From: Cercospora beticola
Lineage: Eukaryota; Ascomycota; Dothideomycetes; Mycosphaerellales; Mycosphaerellaceae
Direction: 5' to 3'
DNA length: 64,000 nucleotides
NCBI RefSeq assembly: GCF_033473495.1
Contig: NC_088935.1
Location: forward strand, 2,976,001 to 3,040,000
The notes beneath the pieces were generated by a model. The model worked only from the letters and a program-made list of their open reading frames with translations, had not been told where the DNA came from and did not search any database. The position numbers were made by a program, and so were the translations under genes. Shown here piece after piece: positions 62,431-64,000 of the stretch (the stretch's first letter is position 1; every line of letters starts with the position of its first letter).

Positions 62431-63138
62431 GTTTGCGGGTGTGTGAGCTGATGTTGTTTGTTGAAGAAAGGTAGGCAATGCAGTGCTGATGCGTGCAGAA
62501 TGCTGGTGCCGGTGGGAGATGCTGATGGAGGACGACGATGATGGGGGAAGTGGATGTACGCGGAAGAAACAGAGAGAGAAGGGCACAGAGTTTTCGAGCT
62601 CGCGAGCAAAGAGCAGTGCCTACCGTGGCCGCAGCGGCAGTCATCATCGAGGCAGATGGGGAGCGGCGTTGCTGCAGAGGCAGAGACGGGGCAGTCCTGC
62701 TACTGCGGAGCGGAACACAGGCAGCGACATGGCTGACGCGGAGGTAAGAGCAGCAGGGCGCGACGGGCAGTGCAGGCCAAAGTGGAAGCAGAGAGGCGGA
62801 AGCAGAGGTGGTGGCGGAGCGGAAGTGGAAGGTGAGGTGGTGGAGGTGAAAGCGGAAGATGAGCACGGTCCACGCGTTCCTGCCTCGCTGTCCCACTAAC
62901 TAGTTAGTGCTAACTAGTGCGGTTGCTAGGCGCCGAGAGCAAGTAAACACTGGAAGTCGTCATTGGTTGAGTGCGCTGGCCCCGCTACTGCTGCAGTGTG
63001 TGAAGTGTAAAGTGAGTGTTCGTTTGCATGCGAACAATCGTGTCCTGCCGTGGCACACGATTCTACCAAACTCAGCCCAAGCTACAACTCGACTACTCCA
63101 CCACGCGCTTTCACCCCTGCCACGACGCCGACTGCACC
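62431..63138. other. Divergent intergenic region with a palindrome
   Basis: 708 bp between divergent secretory-protein genes. It is strongly GGC/GCAG-rich at 62520-62870. It contains a perfect 16-bp palindrome at 62894-62909 and a nearby partial copy. No gene supported. Confidence 0.5.
62894..62909. repeat. Perfect 16-bp palindrome with adjacent half copy
   Basis: CACTAACTAGTTAGTG reads the same on both strands and is followed directly by CTAACTAGTG, another copy of most of the unit. It lies in the divergent promoter region, about 230 bp from the plus-strand ATG. It could be a dimeric factor site or a small repeat remnant. Confidence 0.6.
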
Positions 63139-63790
63139 ATGCGAGCCCTCCATCTGCTGCCCGCATGCCTCATCGCCAGCATAGCAACCGCGCTCCAGCT
63201 GCCCGACTTCCAGCCCTTCCTCCAAGCCCTGCCCGACGTCCTGCAAGACCTCGTGCCTCAATCGCTGCAGAATGGGACAGCACACGAGCTGCTCAAGAGG
63301 CAGTCGAACGGCTGTCCGGACAGCTTCCGCTCATGCGCCAATTTGGGTGCTCCGAGCCTCTGCTGCATGTCCAATGCTGTCTGCAGTGCTGACTTCGCCG
63401 GACATGTTGCTTGCTGTCCCAGTGGAGCTGCGTGCACAGGAACAATAGGCGGTATCATTACTGGAGGCACTTTGAATAGCAATGGCGCCCCCGCGACCAG
63501 CACAGCGCCCGGCGGCTTCGCGACCACGAGTGCCGCCACCACAACGAGCTTCGAAGTCTTCACGAGTTCCGTTAGCAATGGACTGGTCATAGCGACTGCG
63601 ACGGGTAACGGGGAGAACAACGGCTTTGTCATTGCGGAGAGCAGCATTGTGGCCACGCCAGGAAGCGCAGGAACACGGAATGCAGAGATTGTGAGTCTTT
63701 CCATCATGCCAATGGCAGCGTTTTGCTAACCTTATGCAGCCTTTAATCGCACGTGCCTTGGTGCATGTGCTGGAACGTTTACTTCTCTGA
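63139..63790 (+). CDS. Secreted Cys-containing protein, Ser/Thr-rich, possibly GPI-anchored
   Basis: Exons 63139..63690 and 63740..63790 (49-nt intron, GCTAAC branch) give 200 aa. The signal peptide is MRALHLLPACLIASIATA. An Arg-preceded KRQSNGCPDSFRSCANLGAPSLCC begins a compact Cys region (SNAVCSADFAGHVACCPSGAACTGTIGG) that resembles a common fungal surface-protein module. A Ser/Thr/Ala-rich stretch and VIATATGNGENNGFVIA follow. The spliced last exon (PLIARALVHVLERLLL) is hydrophobic, compatible with but not proof of a GPI signal. LLKRQ just before the module is a plausible Kex2 site. Function unknown. Confidence 0.75.
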
Positions 63791-64000
63791 CCCGCATATG
63801 CCCACATTTGACACGATCACGACCACGACCCCCAGAACCACGACTGTACAGGCGATGAAGATACGTAGCGAGCATGCATCGAAAATCTATCAATCTTCCG
63901 CGTTCGCGGCACCAAACTCCAAATGGTCCTCAGTCTGACTGTAATTCTTCCCACTTCCCATCTTCTGCTCATTGCATGGTTTCCAGTCTTCGAGAGCGTG

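Overview
The window reads as a gene-dense chromosome segment from a filamentous ascomycete. Most genes are split by introns of about 48-80 nt with GT...CTAAC/CTGAC...YAG signals. Non-coding gaps are mostly 0.2-1.6 kb, and the gene set is Pezizomycotina-like: ErdS-type AspRS-DUF2156 fusion, Zn2Cys6 factor, OPT and MFS families, FIT, Vps10. A dothideomycete (Capnodiales/Mycosphaerellales-like) is my best guess, from overall resemblance only. I found no rRNA, tRNA, CRISPR array or large transposon. One 141-bp MITE-like element sits inside an intron.

Left third (1-20 kb): a small basic/acidic nuclear-type protein on the minus strand; a single-pass protein with a beta-repeat ectodomain; a divergent methylcitrate-cycle pair (2-methylcitrate synthase and 2-methylisocitrate lyase, both with mitochondrial leaders) sharing a 426-bp promoter; a secreted low-complexity protein with repeated DLSxLLQ-LG units; Sec39 of the Dsl1 tether; a FIT-family ER protein; an unassigned 444-aa protein; a 1.6-kb gene-poor gap; then ATP synthase subunit e (three exons) divergent from cytoplasmic dynein intermediate chain.

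Middle (20-44 kb): threonine aldolase; a five-exon TfdB/phenol-hydroxylase-type FAD monooxygenase divergent from an allantoate-permease-like MFS transporter; a four-exon DUF5519 protein; Sas10/Utp3; an OPT peptide transporter. Next comes the most unusual stretch, 33.9-38.9 kb. It holds a small secreted precursor carrying two near-identical 18-residue peptides that each end in Lys-Arg (a Kex2-type layout), an intact SDR, a second SDR that has lost all its catalytic motifs yet keeps an open frame, and an acyl-CoA/4-coumarate-CoA ligase-like enzyme ending in AKL (peroxisomal). Prp46 and small proteins follow.

Right third (44-64 kb): a 112-aa conserved-looking small protein; Vps10/sortilin; a 12-exon DHA1 MFS transporter containing 11-, 5- and 10-nt micro-exons; a Zn2Cys6 regulator whose last intron carries the MITE; the AspRS-DUF2156 fusion matching ergosteryl-aspartate synthase (ErdS); a type I membrane glycoprotein; and a Cys-containing secreted protein at the right edge.

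All exon structures were worked out by eye from splice signals, reading frame and recalled family similarity. Frame sums were checked for divisibility by three. None was verified with transcript data or searches.
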